The notes beneath the pieces are model-generated. The model had not been told where the DNA came from and did not search any database. It saw only the letters and a program-made list of their open reading frames with translations. From assembly GCA_016794765.1 (NCBI GenBank), contig JAEUJG010000531.1:1-6390 (forward strand): DNA of 6,390 nucleotides. Reading direction: 5' to 3'. This DNA comes from Spirochaetaceae bacterium. Its GTDB lineage: Bacteria; Spirochaetota; Spirochaetia; Treponematales; Rectinemataceae. A program made the translations under genes and the position numbers. Shown piece by piece: positions 1 to 5,429 of the stretch (within the stretch, counting starts at the first letter, position 1; each line of letters opens with the position of its first letter).

Positions 1-846
1 GCCCTCGTAGCTCGCGTAGTCCTGGCTCCTCGAGGCGACGGTCACGGAATCGGCCGCCTCGCGCCAGCAGCCGGAGCGGCGGGCCTTCTCGTGCGTCCAG
101 GGCTGGATGGTCTCGGGAGCCGCCGGGCCGGTCGGATCGAGGGCGGGCGACGAGGCGTAGTAATCGTCGCGGAACCAATCCCAGCACCATTCATACATGT
201 TGCCGCTCATGTCGTGGAGGCCGAGCTCGTTCGGCGCCTTCGAGCCGACCTCGTGGGTGACGCCGCCCGAATTCGACTCGTACCAGGCCACCTCGTCGGC
301 GCTCGCGGAGCCGGCGAAAAGCCGCCCGCGGGCCGCGCCCGTCGCGCCGGCCTCTCCGGCGGCGTCGCGGTTCACGGCGGCGAGGTGGCCGCCCCGCGCG
401 GCGTACTCCCACTCCGCCTCGGTCGGCAGGCGATAGCCGTTCTTGCCGAAGTCGCAGTCGGTGAGGCGCCCGGCCCCGGCGTAGCAGGGCTCGAGGCCCT
501 CGCGCGCCGAAAGCCAGTTGCAATAGGCGACCGCCTCGTACCAGTTCACGCCCATCACCGGCCGCGCCCCTTCGCCCCGGTGTTTCGGCCCCCGCTTGCC
601 GCTCGCCGCGACATAGCGGCCATACTCGGCGTAGGTGACCTCGCGCGCGGCGACCAGGAAGGGGCGGCTCAAACGGACCTCGTGGACCGGCCCCTCGCCC
701 CGCGGACCGCCTTCGCGCCCCATGAGGAAGCTGCCCGCCTCGACGAGGACGAGGCGATGGGTCGGCGCGGCGGGAGCGACCGCGGCCTTGGCTGCGGCCA
801 GGCCCAGGGCCGCGCAGGCGAGCAGGACGAGCGAGGGAATTTTCAT
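1..846 (-). CDS. Secreted FGE-sulfatase (SUMF1-like) domain protein, C-terminus cut by window edge
   Basis: The first 282 residues are visible; the gene runs off the left edge with no stop. The N-terminus (MKIPS, then a hydrophobic stretch to about residue 19, then AKAA) reads as a Sec signal peptide, so the product is probably exported. LLAC at residues 8-11 resembles a lipobox but lies very early for a lipoprotein. The rest follows the formylglycine-generating-enzyme/SUMF1 fold in order: VEAGSFLMG (35-43), EVTYAEYGRYV (69-79), VNWYEAVAYCNWLS (100-113), GYRLPTEAEWEYAARGG (137-153), NELGLHDMSGNMYEW (206-220). The motif usually written RGGSW is RSGCW here (257-261). The two closely spaced catalytic cysteines of true FGE are not evident in the visible part, so a sulfatase-activating role is doubtful. 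Many bacterial members of this family are uncharacterised or serve other roles. The start is supported by AGGAGG six bases upstream. It lies 119 bp downstream of pckG on the same strand. Confidence 0.9.
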   Translation of the reverse strand, partial: MKIPSLVLLACAALGLAAAKAAVAPAAPTHRLVLVEAGSFLMGREGGPRGEGPVHEVRLSRPFLVAAREVTYAEYGRYVAASGKRGPKHRGEGARPVMGVNWYEAVAYCNWLSAREGLEPCYAGAGRLTDCDFGKNGYRLPTEAEWEYAARGGHLAAVNRDAAGEAGATGAARGRLFAGSASADEVAWYESNSGGVTHEVGSKAPNELGLHDMSGNMYEWCWDWFRDDYYASSPALDPTGPAAPETIQPWTHEKARRSGCWREAADSVTVASRSQDYASYEG

Positions 847-852
847 GCGGCG

Positions 853-858
853 CCTCCT
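853..858 (-). promoter_or_regulatory. Shine-Dalgarno site of the FGE-like gene
   Basis: A perfect AGGAGG on the minus strand lies six bases before the ATG at 846-844. It fixes the start of a gene whose other end is missing and argues for independent translation despite the pckG gene upstream. Confidence 0.75.
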
Positions 859-929
859 TCGACCATACTCATTGTCGTCGGAATCCGCGGCGCCGCAAGG
901 CCGGCCGCGCCCCGGGTGGGTAGCGGCCG

Positions 930-957
930 GGACCGCGGGCCGACGGGCGGCCGGTCC
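930..957 (-). terminator. GC hairpin just after pckG, possible terminator
   Basis: The outer arms ggaccg (930-935) and cggtcc (952-957) pair perfectly. Inner arms gccg (939-942) and cggc (948-951) pair around a five-base loop, leaving a three-base bulge. The structure starts eight bases after the pckG stop. No U-tract follows on the minus strand, so it is not a canonical intrinsic terminator. It could stabilise the pckG 3' end or attenuate read-through into the FGE-like gene. Confidence 0.35.
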
Positions 958-965
958 ACGGCGGG

Positions 966-2822
966 CTAATCCTCCGTCGGTTCGAGCGCGACCTGGTTGA
1001 ACTCCCAGTGCTCGGGCGAGCGCCAGAGGCTCGAAAGGGTGAGCTCGCGGATGAAGATCAGCTCCTTGGGCAGGCGGTCGTAGAGCTTGGAGAAGAGCTC
1101 CTCGTGGGAAAGGAGCTCGCCGACCCACTGGTCGCGGTCGATCGCCATGAGCTCGCCGAACTTCTCCTCGGGGAAATCGTCAAGGCCCTCCCAGGAGAGG
1201 TCCTCGTAGCGCGGCATCCAGCCCAAGGGACTCTCGACGCCCTTCGCGTGGTTGTTCGCGCGGTCGACGATCCACTTGAGGACGCGGATGTTCTGCCCGA
1301 AGCCCGGCCAGAGGAACTCGCCGTCCTTGCCCTTGCGGAACCAGTTGACGCCGAAGATGCGCGGCGGGTTCTTGATGATGCGGCCGAAGCGGAGCCAGTT
1401 GTTGAAGTAGGCGGCCATGTGGTAGCCGCAGAAGGGCAGCATCGCGAAGGGGTCGCGGCGCACGAGGCCGACGGCGCTCGTCGCGGCCGCGGTCGTCTCG
1501 GAGCCGAGGGTGGCGGCGAGGTACACGCCGTACATCCAGTTGAAGGACTGGTAGACGAGGGGGAAGAGGGCGCTCCGCCTGCCGCCGAAGATGAAGGCCT
1601 TGATGGGCACGCCGTCCGGCTTTTCCCAATCGGGATCGATCGAGGGGCACTGCTTGGCCGGCGCGGTGAAGCGCGCGTTCGGGTGGGCCGCCGGCTTGCC
1701 GGAGGCGGGATCCCAGGGCTTGCCCTGCCAGTCGACGAGGCCGGCGGGCGGCTCCTTCGTCATGCCCTCCCACCAGACGTCGCCGTCTGGCGCGAGGGCC
1801 ACGTTCGTGAAGATCGTGTTGGCCCGGATCGTCGCCATCGCGTTCGGGTTCGACTTCTCGCTCGTGCCCGGCGCGACGCCGAAGTAGCCGGCCTCGGGAT
1901 TGATCGCGCGGGTCTGGCCCTGCTTGTCGGGCTTGATCCAGGCGATGTCGTCGCCGACCGTCGTCACCTTCCAGCCCTCGAAGCCCTCGGGCGGAATGAG
2001 CATGGCGAAGTTGGTCTTGCCGCAGGCGCTCGGGAAGGCGGCGGCGACGTAGGTCTTCTCGCCCTGGGGCGACTGGACGCCGAGGATGAGCATGTGCTCG
2101 GCGAGCCAGCCCTGTTCGCGCGCGATCACGGAGGCGATGCGGAGCGCGAAGCACTTCTTGCCGAGGAGGGCGTTGCCGCCGTAGCCCGAGCCGTAGGACC
2201 AGATGGCCCGCTCCTCGGGGAAGTGGACGATGTACTTGTTGTCCTTGTCGCAGGGCCAGGCCACGTCCTTCTCGCCGGGCTTGAGGGGCGCTCCGACGGA
2301 GTGGACGCAGGGCACGAACTCCCCGTTCTCGCCGAGAATGTCCAGGGCCGCGCGGCCCATGCGCGTCATGATCCGCATGTTCGCGACGACGTAGGCGGAG
2401 TCCGAGATCTCCACGCCGATGTGGGAAAGGGGGGAGCCGAGGGGGCCCATGCTGAAGGGGATGACGTACATCGTGCGGCCGCGCATCGCGCCGTCGAAGA
2501 GGCCGTCGAGGATGGCCTTCATCTCCTTGGGATCCTTCCAGTTGTTGGTGGGCCCGGCTTCGACCTTCCGGCGGCTGCAGATGAAGGTCCGGTCCTCGAC
2601 GCGGGCCACGTCGCCCGGATCGGAGCGCGACAGGAAGCTGTTCGGACGTTTCTGGGGATTCAGCTTGATGAAGGTCCCCGATTCGACGAGGCCTCGGCAG
2701 ATCTCCTCGTTCTCAGCCTCGGAACCGTCGCACCAGTGGATGCGGTCAGGCTTGCAGAGCTCCGCGATGCCCGCCACCCAGGCCTTGAGCGCCTCGTGGC
2801 GGACCTCCTCAGGTCGTATCAT
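966..2822 (-). CDS. pckG: Phosphoenolpyruvate carboxykinase (GTP)
   Basis: A cytoplasmic enzyme converting oxaloacetate and GTP to phosphoenolpyruvate, CO2 and GDP, the entry step of gluconeogenesis. It can run in reverse as an anaplerotic reaction. The 618 residues match the family's usual length (about 600-620). Visible landmarks are RVEDRTF (74-80, PEP-site arginines), GRTMYVIPFSMGPLGSPL (115-132), SGYGGNALLGKKC (212-224), AEHM (241-244), the P-loop FPSACGKTN (263-271) with the family cysteine C267, VGDDIAWI (289-296), FGGRRS (412-417) and NWFRKGKDGEFLWPGFG (493-509) with nucleotide-binding aromatics. K223, H243 and D291/D292 correspond to the Mn2+ ligands of vertebrate PEPCK. No key residue is missing. 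The start is set by AAGGAGG five bases upstream. An ATG 46 codons earlier stays open but has no ribosome site and adds sequence unlike the family. It belongs to the GTP-dependent family, not the unrelated ATP-dependent PckA. Confidence 0.98.
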   Translation of the reverse strand: MIRPEEVRHEALKAWVAGIAELCKPDRIHWCDGSEAENEEICRGLVESGTFIKLNPQKRPNSFLSRSDPGDVARVEDRTFICSRRKVEAGPTNNWKDPKEMKAILDGLFDGAMRGRTMYVIPFSMGPLGSPLSHIGVEISDSAYVVANMRIMTRMGRAALDILGENGEFVPCVHSVGAPLKPGEKDVAWPCDKDNKYIVHFPEERAIWSYGSGYGGNALLGKKCFALRIASVIAREQGWLAEHMLILGVQSPQGEKTYVAAAFPSACGKTNFAMLIPPEGFEGWKVTTVGDDIAWIKPDKQGQTRAINPEAGYFGVAPGTSEKSNPNAMATIRANTIFTNVALAPDGDVWWEGMTKEPPAGLVDWQGKPWDPASGKPAAHPNARFTAPAKQCPSIDPDWEKPDGVPIKAFIFGGRRSALFPLVYQSFNWMYGVYLAATLGSETTAAATSAVGLVRRDPFAMLPFCGYHMAAYFNNWLRFGRIIKNPPRIFGVNWFRKGKDGEFLWPGFGQNIRVLKWIVDRANNHAKGVESPLGWMPRYEDLSWEGLDDFPEEKFGELMAIDRDQWVGELLSHEELFSKLYDRLPKELIFIRELTLSSLWRSPEHWEFNQVALEPTED

Positions 2823-2827
2823 TTCTC

Positions 2828-2833
2828 CCTCCT
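2828..2833 (-). promoter_or_regulatory. Shine-Dalgarno site of pckG
   Basis: AGGAGG on the minus strand, preceded by A-rich sequence, lies five bases before the ATG at 2822-2820. This decides the pckG start against the in-frame ATG at 2960. Confidence 0.8.
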
Positions 2834-2857
2834 TTTGCGATTCGCGCCGTGCATACG

Positions 2858-2927
2858 CGATACCCGCATGATATATGCGGATTTCGTTTTCGTGCAACAA
2901 AATCGCATTCCGGGCTTCGATACCCGC
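2858..2927. repeat. 10-bp direct repeat flanking the pckG promoter
   Basis: CGATACCCGC occurs at 2858-2867 and again at 2918-2927, exactly 60 bp apart. One copy covers the predicted pckG transcription start and the other lies upstream of the -35. A related inverted octamer, gtatcgcg (3003-3010, complement of cgcgatac at 2856-2863), lies further upstream. The placement is what a looping or cooperative repressor would use; no regulator is identified. Confidence 0.5.
2870..2897 (-). promoter_or_regulatory. Candidate sigma-70-type promoter of pckG
   Basis: On the minus strand, TTGCAC (2897-2892) is separated by 16 bases from TATATC (2875-2870). The -10 matches the consensus at four of six positions and the -35 at three. 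This is the most AT-rich part of the 218-bp gap upstream of pckG. The predicted start near 2863 gives a leader of about 40 bases containing the Shine-Dalgarno site. Position and composition are good; the -35 match is modest. Confidence 0.45.
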
Positions 2928-3007
2928 CAGGCGTGTCGCATTTCCGTCAGATGGGAGCAATTATTGGTTTTTCGGGGCCAAATGGCGGTTTCCCGTTTCG
3001 CCGTATC

Positions 3008-3036
3008 GCGAGCGTTCACTCGCCGCCCGGAGCGGC
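3008..3036 (-). terminator. Two overlapping small hairpins after the serine hydrolase gene
   Basis: Plus-strand arms gccgc (3022-3026) and gcggc (3032-3036) surround a five-base loop. Arms gcgag (3008-3012) and ctcgc (3019-3023) surround a six-base loop. They share two bases, so they cannot both form fully. They begin within a few bases of the stop of the 3041-4114 gene. There is no U-tract, so termination is only a possibility. Confidence 0.25.
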
Positions 3037-3040
3037 CTGC

Positions 3041-4114
3041 CTAGACGAGGCCCGCCGCCGCGGCGAGCTCGCGGCAGAGCGACCACACGTCGGCGTCCTG
3101 GTTGGCGAGGATGACGACGAGGCCGTCCGCGGCCGGGTAACGCATCGCGATCGCGGCCACGCCCGGATTGACGCCGTCCTTGCCGCGGCGGAACGCCCGG
3201 CCGGCGGGGTCGAAGTCGTGTTCCAGGCAATAGCCGTAGCGGCGGAGGTCGCCGCTCTTCAACCGGAAGGCGTCGATCTTCGGCGAGAGGAATTCCGCCC
3301 GCGCGGCCTCCGACAGGAAGGGGCCCGACTCCAGCGCCCCGAAAAGGCGAGCGAGGTCGCGGACCGTCGTGAAGATCCCCGCGTCCGGCGAGCCGACCGG
3401 CGGATAGGAGTAGATGTTCTTGCGGAAGCCGACCGCCCCGCCGTCAGGCTTTTCCACCGTCGCATAGCCCTCGGCCACGTCCGGCTCCACGCCGTCCTTG
3501 GGGAAGTAACCCGTCGCGGCAAGGCCCGCCGGCTCGAGGACCTCGCGCGCGACGAGTTCGCGGAAGGGGAGGCCCGAGCGCCGCTCCAGGGCCAGGCCGA
3601 CGAGGACGTAGGCGCAGTTGTTGTAGCGGGACTTCGAGCCGGCGGGGAAGAGCGGCTCCTTGAAGGCGAATTGCGGCAGGAAGTCCGCCGTCTCGCGCAC
3701 CCGGTAGCAGGGCCTGGTTTTCCAGATTTCCTCGTAATCCTCGCCCGCCTCCTCGTCGGCGTCGTCGGCGATGCCGGAGCTGTGCGTGAGGCAATGGCCG
3801 ATCGTCACGTCGGCCGGGATCTTCGCCCCGGCCGGCAGGTCGACGACGTCGCGCACGCGCTCCCCGAGGCCGAGCAGCCCTCGGTCCAGCAGCCGGAAAA
3901 CCGCCGCGGCGGTGAACAGCTTGCCGAGCGAGGCCGTGTCGAAGCGGGTCCGGAGGGTGTTCGGCACGGAGAAGCCGCGATGCGCGAAACCGCGCGCCTC
4001 CGCCAGGAGCTCCTCGCCCCGCCGCTTGACGAGGACCGCCCCGGAGAAAAGCCCGTCCCGCTCGAAGCGGTCAACGATGCCCCCCAGGGAGGGGCGCGCC
4101 GATTGTTCGTCCAT
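3041..4114 (-). CDS. Serine hydrolase, class C beta-lactamase/DD-peptidase superfamily, cytoplasmic
   Basis: A 357-residue protein with the penicillin-recognising serine hydrolase fold (Pfam Beta-lactamase). The nucleophile motif SLGK is at residues 62-65 (S62, K65). The family signature LTHSSG is at 109-114, the YxN motif appears as YNN at 164-166, and a late GKDGVNPG (311-318) stands where KTG or HxG boxes occur. Esterases, D-aminopeptidases, 6-aminohexanoate-oligomer hydrolases and true class C beta-lactamases share these motifs, so the substrate cannot be named. The N-terminus (MDEQSARPSL) is polar with no signal peptide, which argues against a periplasmic antibiotic-resistance lactamase and for an intracellular esterase or peptidase. 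The chosen ATG has AAAGG nine bases upstream; no earlier in-frame ATG is seen. It lies 218 bp upstream of pckG on the same strand and is divergent from the YigZ-family gene. Confidence 0.92.
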   Translation of the reverse strand: MDEQSARPSLGGIVDRFERDGLFSGAVLVKRRGEELLAEARGFAHRGFSVPNTLRTRFDTASLGKLFTAAAVFRLLDRGLLGLGERVRDVVDLPAGAKIPADVTIGHCLTHSSGIADDADEEAGEDYEEIWKTRPCYRVRETADFLPQFAFKEPLFPAGSKSRYNNCAYVLVGLALERRSGLPFRELVAREVLEPAGLAATGYFPKDGVEPDVAEGYATVEKPDGGAVGFRKNIYSYPPVGSPDAGIFTTVRDLARLFGALESGPFLSEAARAEFLSPKIDAFRLKSGDLRRYGYCLEHDFDPAGRAFRRGKDGVNPGVAAIAMRYPAADGLVVILANQDADVWSLCRELAAAAGLV

Positions 4115-4148
4115 GTGCGTTCGCCTTTCGGGACCTTGGCCCCGCGCC

Positions 4149-4178
4149 AGTTTCGCCGGGAGCCGACCCGCGGGTCAA
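4149..4178 (-). promoter_or_regulatory. Candidate promoter of the serine hydrolase gene with palindromic operator
   Basis: On the minus strand TTGACC (4178-4173, five of six to consensus) stands 18 bases from GAAACT (4154-4149, weak -10). The predicted start near 4142 gives a leader of about 28 bases holding AAAGG. A perfect 12-bp palindrome, GACCCGCGGGTC (4165-4176), overlaps the -35 box and would suit a dimeric repressor. The -10 is poor, so the promoter call is tentative. Confidence 0.3.
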
Positions 4179-4205
4179 GGGAAAGATCCCCTATAGCCGA
4201 CGTCA

Positions 4206-4229
4206 CCGCGGGCGGTGCCGCGGGCGGTC
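4206..4229. repeat. 12-bp GC-rich tandem duplication in the divergent promoter region
   Basis: CCGCGGGCGGT occurs at 4206-4216 and at 4218-4228, giving two units of period 12. A complementary accgccc at 4246-4252 could pair with gggcggt (4222-4228). It may be slippage in GC-rich DNA or part of a regulatory site; no function is evident. Confidence 0.5.
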
Positions 4230-4256
4230 GCCGGGCCGCCCCGCCACCGCCCGAAT

Positions 4257-4273
4257 CGAAGCTTTTCGCTTCG
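4257..4273. repeat. Inverted repeat over the YigZ-gene -35 region
   Basis: CGAAGC (4257-4262) and GCTTCG (4268-4273) are perfect complements around the five bases ttttc. The repeat ends 12 bases before the -10 hexamer of the 4302-4928 gene, so it covers where a -35 box would be. It could be an operator. A transcription terminator is less likely because no gene ends nearby. Confidence 0.45.
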
Positions 4274-4285
4274 GCCATATCCCGT

Positions 4286-4291
4286 TATACT
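4286..4291 (+). promoter_or_regulatory. -10 hexamer of the YigZ-family gene, leaderless arrangement
   Basis: TATACT matches the -10 consensus at five of six positions and lies only ten bases before the ATG at 4302. A start about seven or eight bases downstream leaves a leader of zero to four bases. No Shine-Dalgarno sequence occurs before this ATG. A -35 box is not clear (ttttcg at 17-base spacing is poor). Confidence 0.5.
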
Positions 4292-4301
4292 CGGCCTCGC
4301 C

Positions 4302-4928
4302 ATGCTCATCGTGCCCTACGAGCCCGTCCGCCGGGAATGCGTCGTCGTCAACTCGCGCTTCATCGCCAGCCTGGCGCCGGCCGACGGCGTCGAAGAGGCG
4401 CGCGCCCACATCGCGCGGGTCCGCGCCGAGTTCCCCGACGCGACGCACAACGTTCCCGCCTTCGTCATCGGCGGCGGCAATTCGAGCACCGAGTTCTGCT
4501 CCGACGACGGCGAGCCCTCGGGCACCTCCGGGCGCCCCCTCCTGGCGGTCCTCAAGGGCTCGGGGATGGGCAACCTCGTCGTCGTCGTGACCCGCTATTT
4601 CGGCGGGACCCTCCTCGGCACGGGCGGCCTCGTCAAGGCCTACACCGAGGCGGGCCGCCTCGTCGTCGAAGCCGCCCGCCGCGCCGCGATGGTGGAAACC
4701 CACCGCCTCGAGCTCGACCTGCCCTACCACTTTTTCGATCGCCTCCGCATCGTCGCCGCCGAGTGCGGCGCGGAGATCGTCGCGGAGGACTTCGCCGAGT
4801 CGGTGCGCCTCGCCGTGGAAGTGGCCGGCGGCGACGCGGAGCGCTTCCAGGCCAGGCTCGGCGAGATCAGCTCAGGCTCCCTCCGCGGCCGCTTCGTCTC
4901 CAAGAGGATGGCGCGGCGCCCGCTCTAG
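4302..4928 (+). CDS. yigZ: YigZ/IMPACT (UPF0029) family protein
   Basis: A 208-residue protein, close to the family's usual length of about 200. The N-terminal UPF0029/Impact domain spans roughly residues 10-128 and carries FCSDDGEPSGTSGRP (65-79) and the family signature in GNLVVVVTRYFGGTLLGTGG (90-109). The remaining 70-80 residues fit the C-terminal DUF1949-type domain, which has an EF-G domain V-like fold. Bacterial members are cytoplasmic with no settled role; eukaryotic IMPACT/Yih1 inhibits the kinase GCN2, and a nucleic-acid or ribosome link is often suggested. An in-frame ATG at 4215 would add 29 residues unlike family N-termini and would lie upstream of the -10 hexamer, so 4302 is preferred. 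It is divergent from the serine hydrolase gene and converges on the VF530 gene. Confidence 0.95.
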   Translation: MLIVPYEPVRRECVVVNSRFIASLAPADGVEEARAHIARVRAEFPDATHNVPAFVIGGGNSSTEFCSDDGEPSGTSGRPLLAVLKGSGMGNLVVVVTRYFGGTLLGTGGLVKAYTEAGRLVVEAARRAAMVETHRLELDLPYHFFDRLRIVAAECGAEIVAEDFAESVRLAVEVAGGDAERFQARLGEISSGSLRGRFVSKRMARRPL

Positions 4929-4957
4929 TCCGGGCCGGACGCGGGGGCTAGACCCCG
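4929..4957. terminator. Hairpins between convergent genes, possible bidirectional terminator
   Basis: The 33 bp between the two stops hold tccg/cgga (4929-4932 with 4936-4939) and CGGGG/CCCCG (4942-4946 with 4953-4957, loop of six). Position between convergent genes suits a terminator for both. There is no U-tract on either side, so the call rests on structure and placement. Confidence 0.4.
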
Positions 4958-4961
4958 GCAG

Positions 4962-5294
4962 CTATTGCTCGTCGGTGAAGAGGCCTGGATAGCGGTTCCC
5001 GGGGAGCTTGGGCGAAGAGGGCTTTGCGGCGCCGGGATGCGGCCCGGCGGATTTCGGCTTTCGCGGAGGCCGCGGCTTCCGCAGCTTGCCGAGATAGAGG
5101 GCCTCGACTTTCGCGCGAGCCCAGGGCGTCCGGCGGAGGAAGGTCAGGCTCGACTTCAGGCTCGGATCGCTCATGAAACAGTTGATCGGCACGTACTCCG
5201 CGAGCCCCGGCCAGCCGTACTTGGCGATCAGGGTTTCGAGCATGGCCTCGAGCGTCACGCCGTGGAGGGGATCCTTCTCGTGTCCTTCCTGCAT
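4962..5294 (-). CDS. VF530 family (DUF2132) DNA-binding protein with basic tail
   Basis: A 110-residue protein. Residues 7-69 form the VF530 domain, recognised from DPLHGVTLEAMLETLI (8-23), YGWPGLAEYVPINCF (26-40), and SDPSLKSSLTFLRRTPWAR (42-60) followed by VEALYLG (63-69). The Vibrio fischeri founder was shown by structure work to bind double-stranded DNA; cellular roles are unknown. About 40 residues follow (70-110) that are rich in Lys, Arg, Pro and Gly, beginning KLRKPRPPRKPK. This looks disordered and could add nonspecific DNA affinity; many family members are little more than the domain. AGGAG five bases upstream supports the ATG at 5294. A GTG two codons earlier (5300-5298) would overlap that site and is rejected. 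The gene is convergent with the YigZ-family gene and divergent from the nitrilase gene. Confidence 0.93.
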   Translation of the reverse strand: MQEGHEKDPLHGVTLEAMLETLIAKYGWPGLAEYVPINCFMSDPSLKSSLTFLRRTPWARAKVEALYLGKLRKPRPPRKPKSAGPHPGAAKPSSPKLPGNRYPGLFTDEQ

Positions 5295-5299
5295 CGTCA

Positions 5300-5304
5300 C
5301 TCCT
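5300..5304 (-). promoter_or_regulatory. Shine-Dalgarno site deciding the VF530 start
   Basis: AGGAG on the minus strand lies five bases before the ATG at 5294-5292. It overlaps the in-frame GTG at 5300-5298, which therefore cannot use it, so the ATG is chosen. Confidence 0.65.
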
Positions 5305-5312
5305 ATACCTTC

Positions 5313-5342
5313 ACGCTAGCACCCGCGCCCCCGGAGGCGCAA
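5313..5342 (-). promoter_or_regulatory. Weak candidate promoter of the VF530 gene
   Basis: On the minus strand TTGCGC (5342-5337) is 18 bases from TAGCGT (5318-5313). The predicted start near 5306 would leave a short leader of about 12 bases that still includes AGGAG. Both hexamers match consensus poorly (three and four of six). Confidence 0.22.
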
Positions 5343-5358
5343 GCCGTCGCCGCCCCGC

Positions 5359-5386
5359 CTTTCGAACCCCGCCCTTCGAACCCCGC
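5359..5386. repeat. 14-bp tandem direct repeat in the VF530/nitrilase divergent region
   Basis: Two adjacent 14-base units (5359-5372 and 5373-5386) differ at one base and share TTCGAACCCCGC, each containing the palindrome TTCGAA. They lie about 44-70 bases upstream of the predicted nitrilase start, where activator sites are common, and upstream of the VF530 promoter candidate. They could serve either gene. Confidence 0.6.
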
Positions 5387-5416
5387 GCGGCACTCGCGCG
5401 GCCAAGCCATCCGGGC

Positions 5417-5422
5417 TAGAAT
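5417..5422 (+). promoter_or_regulatory. -10 hexamer of the nitrilase gene, leaderless arrangement
   Basis: TAGAAT matches the -10 consensus at five of six positions and is seven bases from the ATG at 5430, so the predicted transcription start falls at or next to the start codon. There is no Shine-Dalgarno sequence. The -35 position (around 5394-5399) is pure G/C with no match. Confidence 0.5.
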
Positions 5423-5429
5423 CCTGTCC

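Noticed and set aside
2823..2960. N-terminal extension of pckG by 46 codons to an upstream ATG
   Set aside because: The extension covers the likely promoter and the AGGAGG site, has AT-richer sequence unlike the gene body, and is absent from the family.
1008..3044. A 678-codon open frame on the plus strand opposite pckG
   Set aside because: It lies antisense to a full-length, motif-complete pckG and its translation is Arg/Ala/Gly/Val/Glu/Asp-rich without family motifs. GC-rich third positions suppress stops on the opposite strand.
3041..4114. Calling the serine hydrolase an antibiotic resistance determinant
   Set aside because: There is no signal peptide, the third box is atypical, and the superfamily includes many esterases and peptidases with the same SxxK and YxN motifs.
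2849..4951. A 700-codon plus-strand open frame crossing two intergenic regions
   Set aside because: It runs antisense to the serine hydrolase and in the wrong frame through the YigZ-family gene, with low-complexity Arg/Gly/Pro sequence. It is a by-product of base composition.
5361..5386. tRNA T-arm-like sequence (minus strand GGGTTCGAA, twice)
   Set aside because: The flanks cannot form the T stem, and no acceptor, D or anticodon arm is found around it. It is better read as a tandem repeat.
4965..5429. Upstream extension of the nitrilase frame by 155 codons
   Set aside because: It is antisense to the motif-bearing VF530 gene and crosses its promoter region; nitrilase homologues begin at the chosen Met (MRIAIVQ).
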